Origin: Alphaproteobacteria bacterium
GTDB taxonomy: Bacteria > Pseudomonadota > Alphaproteobacteria > UBA8366 > Aestuariispiraceae
Reading direction: 5' to 3'
NCBI GenBank assembly: GCA_030065235.1
Contig: JASJDC010000005.1
Coordinates: 62,001 to 126,000 of the forward strand
Length of the DNA stretch: 64,000 nt
The position numbers were made by a program, and so were the translations under genes. The notes under the pieces are model-generated. The model did no database searches. It was not told where the DNA came from and saw only the letters and a program-made list of their open reading frames with translations. Each line of letters starts with the position of its first letter. Positions within the stretch are counted from its first letter, which is position 1. Of the stretch, positions 9,063 to 16,703 are shown piece after piece.

Positions 9063-11042
9063 GTGCCGATGATTGAGATTGTTGGCGCAAACGAAGGACA
9101 GGAATATGAGGCGGCGGTTCATCTCCGCAAACTCATCCTCGCTGTATGGCCTGATCTGAGCCAACATCCGGATGACCACGTCAAGCTTTTCGTGGGCCTG
9201 AAGCTATATGGTCAAAAACTCGAAGACATCGATGTCCTTGTAGTCGGCCATTTCTTCGAGCCCCGGGAGTTCGATGTGGAGATGAAATTCTTACCTAGGG
9301 AGAGCAATCCGGTTCTCCCACGCAGGGCATTTGTTCGCAATTTCGCTCTAGCAGTTGAAGTGAAATCGCATGATGCCGGTGGGGTCCGCTTCGACGACAA
9401 ACTCGTGTCAGTAAAGTATCCGCGCGGCTGGGAGTGCGTTACCGAGAAAGCCTTCAAGCAAGTATTCGAACTCAAGAGCTATCTTGGGCGCGCAGGACTA
9501 CCAAGCCCTTACGTGAAGGACTTGATCTTCATGACGGGCCTGCGTGAGTCCGACTTCCCAGAGCGTCCTCACAACATCTTCGGAATCGACGCCAGTTTCG
9601 AAACGATCCTTAACATTGTCGGGCAGGTCGCGCAGCCCAAGGTAAAGGATCGAATCGCGAAAATCAGCTTTGGCCTGGACGAGATTTTTCACGCGATCTT
9701 GTCGCCTGAAGCGACAGTTCTGAAGACGATTGAGCCTACTGCGATTGACCGTAGAAGAATGGATCGCATCGTCAAATCCGCTCTCTCCGATGAATGGCTC
9801 GAGGACCTCACTAAGAAGCAGATAGTGATCCGCGGACGCGGCGGCGTTGGGAAAACTGTCATCTTGCTACAGATGGCTTATCGCGCTTTCGACAACGCTG
9901 GAATGCGCTCACTTGTGCTTACCTACAATAAGGCGCTTGTCGCTGACATGCGCCGCACGATGGCGCTACTGGGTGTGCCTCGTAATCTTGCGAGGGGAGG
10001 AATTGGGGTCGAGACTGTCCACTCCTTTATCGCGAGGCTTATGGGGGAACTTGGCATTATCGGCAAGGATGACGACTTCCTTGAAAACTACGAGAAACAC
10101 AAACAGAGCCTCGTCGATTATATACGCAGCGGTGCCGTGTCATCGGCTGATCTCAAAAGTCTCATAGAAGAGAATGCCGACGACTTTGCTTGGGACGTCA
10201 TCTTCGTGGATGAAGGTCAGGACTGGCCATCTGACGAGATCGAAATCTTGCGCACTGTTTTCACACCTGAGCAAATTGTAGTCGCGGATGGTGTTGATCA
10301 GTACGTGCGTGACTCCGTTGCCGACTGGGATGCTGGGCTTTCGCGTGACCTACTCCGGCAACGCCGACTGAGACGATGCCTGCGAATGAAGGCCAATTTG
10401 GCCTGTTTCGTTGCTGATTTCGCAGACGCGCTTGGACTTGAGAATTGGGATTTGGAGCCAAACCCAGATGCGAATGGCGGGCGCATAATCATAGTCGAAG
10501 GCGACATCTCGCGTGACACCGCGATTTTCGAGAAACTCAAGGCAGAGGCCGCGGAACTTGGTAACTATCCCGTCGATCTCCTTGCTTGCGTTCCACCCAC
10601 GCTCGTCACCAGCAATGAAGATGAAACATATTCAATTCCTGGCCGGGCGATTCAGCAAAACGGGAGCCTCGTCTGGGACGCATGTTCAACGGATGTTAGA
10701 GAGAATTATCCAACGGACAGGGATGCCTTGCGCATTGTTCAGTATGATTCCTGTCGCGGTCTGGAAGGTTGGACGGTCATCAACTATGCCTTTGATGATT
10801 TCTTCGACTACAAGAGAAGACAGTTCTTGTCGTCACCGCCAGACTCAGGTGGGCTGTTTGACACCGCTGAAGACTTGGCCGTCGCTTATGCTGCGCAATG
10901 GGCTATGATCCCAATCACGCGCGCGATGGATACGCTTGTGATCAATGTCTCAAAAAGGCCTTGCCGCTTGAAGGACGCCTTGAGAAGCGTCTTTGAGATG
11001 CGGAGCGACTTTGTTGCCTGGCAAGTAGTCGCCGACTGTTAA
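9063..11042 (+). CDS. NERD-like nuclease domain fused to UvrD/Rep-family helicase
   Basis: 659 aa, starting at a GTG (9063); an in-frame ATG at 9069 is an alternative. The first ~200 residues look like a nuclease-related (NERD/restriction-like) fold, with acidic and Lys residues around VEMKF and FELKSYLG. A superfamily 1 helicase core follows: Walker A GRGGVGKT (K264-T265), the DEGQD Walker B (383-387), and C-terminal motifs around YDSCRGLEGW and PITRAMDTLVI. It lies 75 bp after the DUF1998 helicase on the same strand with the same low-G+C character, so it is probably a fourth member of the cluster. NERD-helicase fusions occur in defence islands; the activity here is inferred. Confidence 0.85.
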   Translation: MPMIEIVGANEGQEYEAAVHLRKLILAVWPDLSQHPDDHVKLFVGLKLYGQKLEDIDVLVVGHFFEPREFDVEMKFLPRESNPVLPRRAFVRNFALAVEVKSHDAGGVRFDDKLVSVKYPRGWECVTEKAFKQVFELKSYLGRAGLPSPYVKDLIFMTGLRESDFPERPHNIFGIDASFETILNIVGQVAQPKVKDRIAKISFGLDEIFHAILSPEATVLKTIEPTAIDRRRMDRIVKSALSDEWLEDLTKKQIVIRGRGGVGKTVILLQMAYRAFDNAGMRSLVLTYNKALVADMRRTMALLGVPRNLARGGIGVETVHSFIARLMGELGIIGKDDDFLENYEKHKQSLVDYIRSGAVSSADLKSLIEENADDFAWDVIFVDEGQDWPSDEIEILRTVFTPEQIVVADGVDQYVRDSVADWDAGLSRDLLRQRRLRRCLRMKANLACFVADFADALGLENWDLEPNPDANGGRIIIVEGDISRDTAIFEKLKAEAAELGNYPVDLLACVPPTLVTSNEDETYSIPGRAIQQNGSLVWDACSTDVRENYPTDRDALRIVQYDSCRGLEGWTVINYAFDDFFDYKRRQFLSSPPDSGGLFDTAEDLAVAYAAQWAMIPITRAMDTLVINVSKRPCRLKDALRSVFEMRSDFVAWQVVADC

Positions 11043-11322
11043 GATGTTGCAGGTGTTTGGTCTTAAGACAACCTTTGGATGACTAATGCAAAGCAATGAT
11101 TGTCCATGTGCCTAAGGTCTTCATAAGTAGCACTCCAGCTTGAAGGAAAAGCTGAGTTGAGTGTTGACGAAGAAGAGTGTCGGGACATCATCAGACGATT
11201 TTTCAGTTCACGATGGCTTTTTGAATTTTCACAGTGACACACTAATGCTCAAGACGTTGGCTGGGATGGAACGGTGCGTCGTTTCGGTTTGCTCATTGAG
11301 CCAAAAAGCAGGGGGTTGCACA

Positions 11323-11339
11323 GGGGGCGGCTCGCCCCC
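11323..11339. repeat. G-rich perfect hairpin in intergenic gap
   Basis: GGGGGCG and CGCCCCC arms (7 bp) flank a 3-base loop. No T-run follows on either strand, so an intrinsic terminator is unlikely. It may be a transposon-end or plasmid-type remnant. Confidence 0.6.
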
Positions 11340-11375
11340 TTGCCGAACGAAGCCGCAGGCGAAGTGAGCCAAGAA

Positions 11376-11394
11376 GCGTTGGTAGTACCAACGC
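11376..11394. repeat. Perfect 9-bp-arm dyad (possible operator or recombination site)
   Basis: GCGTTGGTA and TACCAACGC are exact reverse complements around a single G at 11385. It lies about 180 bp past the 3' end of the XRE gene (11574) and about 330 bp after the helicase cluster. It could bind the XRE regulator or the resolvase encoded nearby; no second copy was noticed. Confidence 0.55.
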
Positions 11395-11573
11395 ACCTCT
11401 TGCGCGGAGCGGATGTTCCAATTGTTCTTGGTATTACACGGTCGGTTCTTCGTCATTGTGTGACAGATTGGTTACAGGATTGATCGGTTGTTGTGTTGGT
11501 TAGCGGCCGGATCGAAGCGTGTGGGGATATCCAAAAGGCGCTCCGACCCGACCACGAGGATGCCTTTTCTGTC

Positions 11574-11819
11574 CTATGTCGCCTCATCGGAAAACCAATC
11601 CAGCGGGACGCCGAGCGCTTTGGCGATGGTGTAGAGGCGTCCGGCGGTGATGTGGGTCTTACCGATTTCGAGGTCGATCATCTCTTGCAGCGGGATTTCG
11701 ATCATCTCGGCCAGTTCGGCCTGGCTGTAGCCGAGCCGTTCTCGTGTGTTGCGTACGCGAATGGCGATGGTGATATCGATGCTCCAGGCAACATCATGCC
11801 GCTGCTCTCCCTCCGTCAC
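11574..11819 (-). CDS. XRE-family (Cro/CI-like) HTH regulator
   Basis: The GTG at 11819 gives 81 aa and overlaps the stop of the upstream resolvase (GTGA, 11816-11819), so I prefer it to the longer frame that starts at 11927. Residues ~22-75 form a typical HTH_3 domain: R-x-T-R-E-R-L-G-Y-S-Q-A-E-L-A-E, then GKTHITAGRLYTIAKALGVP. Small proteins of this type repress promoters in mobile elements. Coupling to the resolvase suggests it controls that gene and perhaps the divergent gene at 12574, through the dyad at 12556-12579. The DNA target is inferred. Confidence 0.85.
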   Translation of the reverse strand: MTEGEQRHDVAWSIDITIAIRVRNTRERLGYSQAELAEMIEIPLQEMIDLEIGKTHITAGRLYTIAKALGVPLDWFSDEAT

Positions 11820-12409
11820 GACACGCCCCCCATGCTTTCCATCCGGGCAAAGGCGCGCATCAGGGTGATCGGGGCGACGCCGTGGCGGGCGGCGATGGAT
11901 TGGGGCGGTTCGCCGCTTCGCCAGCATTCATGGGCGGCGGTGATCGCTTCGACCGAGAGTTTGGGTTTTCGGCCTAGGCGTTTGCCGCGCTTCTTTGCGG
12001 CCTGCAATCCGGCGACGGTGCGTTCGGCGATCAGGCGGCGTTCCATATGCGCGACGGCGGCGATGACATGGAAGGTGAACTCGCCAAAGACCGAGCTCGT
12101 ATCCAGCTTTTCGGTCAGGCTTTCGAAGCCGATATCGCGGGCGCGCAGGTCGCTGGTGATATCCAGCAAATCCTGGATCGAGCGCGCCAGCCGGTCGAGC
12201 TTCCAGACCACCAGCGTATCGCCGGGTCGGAGGCTGGCCAGCGCCTTGTGGAGCGCTGGGCGGTTGAGGTCCGCGCCGGACGCGTCCTCATCCACGAAGA
12301 TTTTAGCGCAGGGAATCGCCCTCAACGCATCGCATTGCAGCCCGGCGGTCTGATCGGCGGTGGAAACGCGGGCATAGCCGATCTTGCGGCCATGATCTGA
12401 GGCTTGCAT
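11816..12409 (-). CDS. Small serine recombinase (resolvase/invertase family)
   Basis: 197 aa from the ATG at 12409, which has AGGCGGAG upstream; the frame stays open to 12532 but that extension lacks conservation. The N-terminal catalytic domain has IGYARVSTADQ with the likely nucleophile S16, then LVVWKLDRLARS with the catalytic Arg residues. The C-terminal ~50 residues are an HTH_7-like DNA-binding domain (GRKPKL, then RSGEPPQSIAARHGVAPITL). Length and layout fit Tn3/Hin-type resolvases or invertases. It could resolve element multimers or invert a segment; no paired res sites were identified. It is translationally coupled to the XRE gene. Confidence 0.92.
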   Translation of the reverse strand: MQASDHGRKIGYARVSTADQTAGLQCDALRAIPCAKIFVDEDASGADLNRPALHKALASLRPGDTLVVWKLDRLARSIQDLLDITSDLRARDIGFESLTEKLDTSSVFGEFTFHVIAAVAHMERRLIAERTVAGLQAAKKRGKRLGRKPKLSVEAITAAHECWRSGEPPQSIAARHGVAPITLMRAFARMESMGGVS

Positions 12410-12555
12410 GGGTACTGGCTCCGCCTGACAAAAAGGAACCTTTCTGTCAGATGGCGTTTTCACGGGCCGCGCATCGGCGCTGACTCCCGCAAATGCCGGG
12501 GTTTCCGCGTGTTCCAGATATAGGCCAGCCATCGACGAAATGAAAGAATCTCCTT

Positions 12556-12579
12556 AAACAAAAACGTTCGTTTATGTTT
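12556..12579. promoter_or_regulatory. AT-rich dyad over the start of the 12574 gene
   Basis: The left arm AAACAAAAACG and right arm CGTTTATGTTT match in 10 of 11 positions around TT. The dyad covers the ATG at 12574. It lies between divergent genes (resolvase at 12409, secreted protein at 12574), as expected of an operator for the XRE regulator. A further short TGTTT-AGG-AAACA dyad follows directly. Confidence 0.5.
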
Positions 12580-12927
12580 AGGAAACAAGCGCTTATTGGA
12601 GCAATGGCCGGTCTGTTGCTCCTGCCGATTTATCCACAGATTTCCAAGGCGGACGGGCAATTCACCGGCGCCGACTTCATCAAATGGAGCGGTAAAGATC
12701 AGAGGTCATTCGTGAACAACTCGATTGTCATGGCGATCTACTTAATTTCTCAGAGCGACAGGTCTGTATCAGAATGTGTGACACGCTGGTTTGGCGCAGA
12801 AAGGACTTTAGGGTTCGATAACGTGCGTTCGATGATCGAACGAAATACAAGCCGCAATCCGCAGATCGTGATACTCGCGATGATGGAACGTGAATGTGGT
12901 TCGTTGGATTTCTCTTCCGCCCGCTAA
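12574..12927 (+). CDS. Small secreted protein of unknown function
   Basis: 117 aa with a clear N-terminal signal peptide: basic MFRKQ, a hydrophobic core to about residue 19, and probable cleavage after SKA near residue 26. The mature part is mostly helical with two cysteines (in ECVTRWF and RECGS) that could form a disulfide in the periplasm. No clear ribosome-binding site precedes the ATG, which lies inside a dyad, so the mRNA may be leaderless. It ends tail-to-tail with the next gene, overlapping it by four bases. No family recognised. Confidence 0.7.
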   Translation: MFRKQALIGAMAGLLLLPIYPQISKADGQFTGADFIKWSGKDQRSFVNNSIVMAIYLISQSDRSVSECVTRWFGAERTLGFDNVRSMIERNTSRNPQIVILAMMERECGSLDFSSAR

Positions 12928-13559
12928 CCGTCGAGGGATGGAAGCTTCGTATCGGATGCTAGTGCCACTGCCGGGGCCGCTTCCGCGTCTTGAGCAATGA
13001 CCGGCGCGTTCTTCTCAAGGCGATCCATCCGATCTTCTATATCTTTTTGGGCATCCTTGAGCGCGTCCGGGTCCTCGTATTCGCCGTTTTGAGCATTGTT
13101 CTCGACATCGTCGATGAAGTTTCCGGTATCGATCAGTTCTTGCTGCCAACGGATCAGATCGCGCTGCTCCTGTTCCAGGCGTTCCCGTTCGGCGGCGGAT
13201 AGGGGATTGTCCGGATCGTTCAGCTTGCGCTCGATCTCGGCCAGCCGATCTTCGATTTGTTTGTTCCAGAGCGCCAGCTTGTCCCGGCTGTCGCGGATCG
13301 TGTCCTCCAGGGCCGCGTAGGCGGCGCGATAGACTGGATCAAGCAATAGGCGCGTGAGTGCAGCGCTTTGAGCTTCTTCATTCGAACGGCGCTCTTTGGC
13401 CCGTTTACCAAGCGCCGTGCGCTCGTTGTTCTCATCCTGGAACATAATTGTGGCGAGCGAGCCGCTTTCCGCCAACTGCTTCAGCTCAAGCTCCAGCCTG
13501 CCGCTTTCGGCGACATCACCGTTCATGCAAGCATCAAATAGCCTGGAAAAAATTGTCAT
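12924..13559 (-). CDS. Coiled-coil protein of unknown function
   Basis: 211 aa, highly charged and rich in Glu, Lys, Arg and Gln. Residues ~95-180 form a long predicted coiled coil (repeated ERLEQEQRDL- and DRMDRLEKN-like heptads). There is no signal peptide or membrane segment, so it is likely cytoplasmic. The C-terminus is Ala-rich and disordered. It overlaps the 12574 gene by four bases at the 3' ends. It may be a structural or accessory protein of the element; function unknown. Confidence 0.7.
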   Translation of the reverse strand: MTIFSRLFDACMNGDVAESGRLELELKQLAESGSLATIMFQDENNERTALGKRAKERRSNEEAQSAALTRLLLDPVYRAAYAALEDTIRDSRDKLALWNKQIEDRLAEIERKLNDPDNPLSAAERERLEQEQRDLIRWQQELIDTGNFIDDVENNAQNGEYEDPDALKDAQKDIEDRMDRLEKNAPVIAQDAEAAPAVALASDTKLPSLDG

Positions 13560-13618
13560 GCACCCTCAGATCGTTTTTCTGCTCTTAGAACAATTATACC
13601 ATCATAGGTGTTCAGAAT

Positions 13619-14260
13619 TCAAACTTCGCCGCGCACCAGCGGCCTCGCCTGTAGGCTGCGGATTATCTGGTCATAGAGGGCATGGACAGCGCGCGGGGCG
13701 GGGTCGGTAAAGTCGGGTGCGTCATCATCCAGACGGCGGGTCTGCTCGAAGGCTTCGCCGACAATTTGCATATGGCTGAGCCGCAAGCGGAACAGCGTGA
13801 CGGGATCGACCCGGCGTTCGCCGCCGATCCCAAGCACGGCGTAAAATCCGTGGATCAGATCGATATGGTAGAGCGCAGCGGCGTCGTAGTCCGCCCCCAT
13901 TTCCAGCGCCGGGATACGGCAGGATCGGCAAAGGCGCGATTTGCGCCGCCCTTGCTGGAAATTGGTGTAGCAATTCCGGTTGCCGTAGCAATCCGCCAGA
14001 CAGCCCAGCACGACCCGCATTGCGGTTTCTTCCAATTCCGGATCGAGGATCGCCCGCATGAAACCCACGTCCCGCCAGGGGTCGAAGCGGCTTTCCAGGA
14101 GACGCGGACGCAAAGCCAGGACGATGGAGCGACAGGTCTTCGCGCTGATCCCCGCTTCGGCAGAAATCTCCGCAACGGGTTCAGCCGTGCAGAAACCCTG
14201 GATGACGCGAAGAACCGCTGCTTCTTGCAGCTTTGCAAAGGGTATCAGCGGCGAAGACAT
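13619..14260 (-). CDS. Unknown protein with HTH-like N-terminus and Cys cluster
   Basis: 213 aa from the ATG at 14260; an upstream TTG at 14287 would add nine residues. The N-terminal ~60 residues (AEISAEAGISAKTCRSIVLALRP, split by segments) look like a resolvase- or sigma-type helix-turn-helix. A central Cys-rich stretch (C-x3-C, then LCRSC) could bind zinc. The rest is helical. It could be a transposase relative or a regulator of the neighbouring transfer genes; I do not recognise the family. Confidence 0.65.
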   Translation of the reverse strand: MSSPLIPFAKLQEAAVLRVIQGFCTAEPVAEISAEAGISAKTCRSIVLALRPRLLESRFDPWRDVGFMRAILDPELEETAMRVVLGCLADCYGNRNCYTNFQQGRRKSRLCRSCRIPALEMGADYDAAALYHIDLIHGFYAVLGIGGERRVDPVTLFRLRLSHMQIVGEAFEQTRRLDDDAPDFTDPAPRAVHALYDQIIRSLQARPLVRGEV

Positions 14261-14511
14261 GGGTTTCCCCAACGTTTGAGGGCCCAATTAAGTGAACCCG
14301 AATGCTGTCGTAATAGCAGAGGGTTAGGAGGATTCCACAAATCGTTTCCTTCTAATCCCGCGTAGTTTTCCCGTCAGCCTCTTCAAAAGACTTGGCGACG
14401 ATGGCACTTCTTAAAAGCTCCCTTCTGAAATTTTGAACGCGCCTGACAGCGCTTTTCTCAATGCGGCGAGTTCCGCTTTGAGCATAGCGCGCGTTGCAAG
14501 GAGGTGTGTTC

Positions 14512-15792
14512 ATGTCTTTTACATTCTGGCGCAAATTCCGTCGGTCCCGCGGCGCTGATAACGATGAGGCGGCGCTGCGGGAAGCGCGGGCGGCGATCTT
14601 GGCGGACTGTCAGGCGCTGGAAGGGGTTCTCCGGGCCGCGAAGAAGACGCCCGATTTCAGCGCTCAGGTTGACGCCGGGGTCAAGCGTCTCGAACAAACC
14701 GCCGACCAAGCCAAAGAGGGCTTCGCGGCGCTGGATGAAGCGCGCCGTTTGCGGGGCTGCGCCTATCGCGCCTTCAAATACGACAACCGGATCGCCCGTG
14801 ACGCGCGCGCGCCGAATCTATTGGCGACGACCCTGACCGTTCAGGGTGCTGTGTTCGCCGAGGCCGCCCTCGCGGTTCCCTTGATGATTACGGACGGGAC
14901 GACGGATGTGATCGGCGGGATCGCCTATGGTCTCGCCTTTTCCGTCCTGAATGTTGCATCGGGCTTGGTGACTGGGTTTTTCGCCTGCCGGTATCTCGGT
15001 TATCGGCGCGGGGCGCGCCAGCCGACGGCCCGGCAAGCGCGCATTCGCGCATTGGCCTGGGGCGGCTTTTTCACAGGGGCCGGTCTGATCGGCCTGCTCA
15101 ATTTTGCCGCCGCGCGGACCCGCGCTATCGGCGATCATGCGGGCATCTTCGATTTTGAGCGGGTCGGCCTGGTCGCAACGTTCGATAACTACTTCGCCAT
15201 CGCCATCATTGTGTTGGGGCTGATCGGCGCGATCCTCGGCGTCTATAAAGGCTGGACAGGGATCAGCGATCCCATTCCCGGATTTCTAGCGCTGAAACAG
15301 GCGGCGGAGGAAGACGCCGAGCGCGAAGGCGATGAGCTGCATAAGCATCTGTTGGACGCCGCCAAGGTCGCCTTTGACGGTGCGTCGGCGCCTCTGGAAG
15401 ACGCCATTGCTGAAAATGAAGACGCCGCGTCGGATTATGAGGCGCGCCGTCTCGCCCTGATAGAACGCCTGCTGGCCCACAATGATGCGGTCGACGCGGA
15501 GAAGGATACGATCCTTGCGCGCGCCGCCGAGCGGAATGGCCGGGACGATTATGTCGCGCAGAAACCATCCGGCGCGCCGAAGCCGGACATGCGGGCGCTC
15601 AACGGCCTAAAACTCTCCGAACGCGTGATCCCTGAACCGGGCGCGTTCGGGGATGGCGCGGTGCTCAAAGATGCGCTCGCCCGAGTGGAGGCGGCCTATG
15701 CCGCCTGCCTTGCCGATATCGACGCACAGGCGGCGGCGTTCCGCCTGAATGCGCCCGCCATCCACTATCCCCTAACCGATGAAGGAGAATGA
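14512..15792 (+). CDS. Four-helix inner-membrane protein of unknown function, transfer-cluster gene
   Basis: 426 aa. The ATG at 14512 has a strong AAGGAGG (14498-14504), so I reject the TTG at 14494. A charged N-terminal coiled region (residues ~15-85) precedes four predicted membrane segments (about 105-130, 135-160, 180-205 and 225-245). A long acidic coiled-coil-rich cytoplasmic tail follows. It is the first of a tight run of genes ending at 19522 that includes a VirD4-like ATPase, so a role in DNA transfer or its control is plausible. No known family recognised. Confidence 0.8.
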   Translation: MSFTFWRKFRRSRGADNDEAALREARAAILADCQALEGVLRAAKKTPDFSAQVDAGVKRLEQTADQAKEGFAALDEARRLRGCAYRAFKYDNRIARDARAPNLLATTLTVQGAVFAEAALAVPLMITDGTTDVIGGIAYGLAFSVLNVASGLVTGFFACRYLGYRRGARQPTARQARIRALAWGGFFTGAGLIGLLNFAAARTRAIGDHAGIFDFERVGLVATFDNYFAIAIIVLGLIGAILGVYKGWTGISDPIPGFLALKQAAEEDAEREGDELHKHLLDAAKVAFDGASAPLEDAIAENEDAASDYEARRLALIERLLAHNDAVDAEKDTILARAAERNGRDDYVAQKPSGAPKPDMRALNGLKLSERVIPEPGAFGDGAVLKDALARVEAAYAACLADIDAQAAAFRLNAPAIHYPLTDEGE

Positions 15793-15796
15793 TCTC

Positions 15797-16702
15797 ATGC
15801 GTTCTATGCGACCCCGCACCCAATCTCGCCCGAGGCCCGGCGACCGCCGCGCCGGCGCGCGATCTCGGATACCGCTCAAGGCGATCTTCCTAGCTACGGC
15901 CATGCCCGTTTTGGCGCTCGGCGCGGGCGGCGCCGCTCTGACCTATTTCATGGGCATTGAGAAGCCGAATGCGCTGGGTTGTTATCAGCGCGCCGATCAG
16001 CACAAGGCGGCGATCTGGATCGACGCGTCGCTCGCCGAACAGTCGGACGCACAGCTTCGGGATTACGAAGCGGGCGTGATGCGCGCCTGGGACCGCGCGC
16101 CTGCGAATTCCCTGTTCATGATGTTCTCCACGGCGAAGGACGTTCAGGGAACTCTGCCGCCGCCGATCTTCAAATTGTGTAAACCCGCCAGCAATGCGTC
16201 TGAGCAAGCCGCCCTCGGCGCGCCGGAAAAGCCGGACGCTTATCTCATCCGGCAAGCGGCAGACGCGCGCAACCGGTTCGTGGAACGCGCGCGGGACAGC
16301 ATCTCGCAAGCGGTGCAGTCGGATCAACGGGCCGGCGACAGCCCGATCCTGGAACAATTGCGCGCCGTGTCGGTGCAGGACGATTTCCAGGGCGCGTCCC
16401 GGTACCTGACGATCATCACCGACGGCATTCAGAATTCCTCCCTGGCGCGCTTCTGCCAAGTCCGGGGCCATATGCCGACCTTCGGCCGGTTCGCCGAACG
16501 CCTGGAGTATCGCGACGTCAAGCCTAACCCCTTCACCGGCGCGGATGTCTCTGTCCTGCTGGTGGAGACCGTCCGTCTGCCGCAGCCGGGACTCGATCAC
16601 TGCACGCATGTGGAGATGCGCGCCTGGTGGCGGGATTATTTCAACAGCAACGGCGCGGCCCGTGTCGATCTGACCCCACTGCGTTACTGGGGAGGGTCGT
16701 GA
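15797..16702 (+). CDS. Membrane-anchored VWA-like protein, transfer-cluster gene
   Basis: 301 aa from the ATG at 15797, which follows AAGGAG (15782-15787); the ATG at 15779 lies inside the previous gene. A very basic N-terminus is followed by one membrane segment (about residues 27-50), leaving ~250 residues in the periplasm. Two segments look like von Willebrand A core strands, AAIWIDASLAE (with D-x-S) and LTIITDGIQNS (with T-D-G). A complete MIDAS is not certain. The stop is one base before the coupling-protein ATG, which suggests a functional link. Confidence 0.7.
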   Translation: MRSMRPRTQSRPRPGDRRAGARSRIPLKAIFLATAMPVLALGAGGAALTYFMGIEKPNALGCYQRADQHKAAIWIDASLAEQSDAQLRDYEAGVMRAWDRAPANSLFMMFSTAKDVQGTLPPPIFKLCKPASNASEQAALGAPEKPDAYLIRQAADARNRFVERARDSISQAVQSDQRAGDSPILEQLRAVSVQDDFQGASRYLTIITDGIQNSSLARFCQVRGHMPTFGRFAERLEYRDVKPNPFTGADVSVLLVETVRLPQPGLDHCTHVEMRAWWRDYFNSNGAARVDLTPLRYWGGS

Positions 16703-16703
16703 G

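Larger units (their letters stand above)
11043..11573. other. 531-bp gap at the junction of the low- and high-G+C parts of the element
   Basis: No convincing gene. It contains two strong inverted repeats (listed separately at 11323-11339 and 11376-11394) and a GTCTTAAGAC palindrome at 11060-11069. A 75-codon minus-strand frame (11229-11456) has no recognisable domain and may be a remnant of a lost gene. The base composition changes across this stretch. Confidence 0.6.

Noticed and set aside
11323-11339. G-rich hairpin as an intrinsic terminator
   Set aside because: No T-run follows it on either strand.
11229-11456. 75-codon minus-strand frame in the junction gap
   Set aside because: No domain and it contains the G-rich hairpin and the dyad; at most a gene remnant.
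11493-12353. 286-codon plus-strand frame opposite the resolvase and XRE genes
   Set aside because: The minus-strand genes have clear motifs; this frame has none.
12410-12532. N-terminal extension of the small resolvase
   Set aside because: The extension (with ETPAFAGVS) looks like a translated intergenic repeat rather than recombinase sequence, and the ATG at 12409 has a good upstream site.
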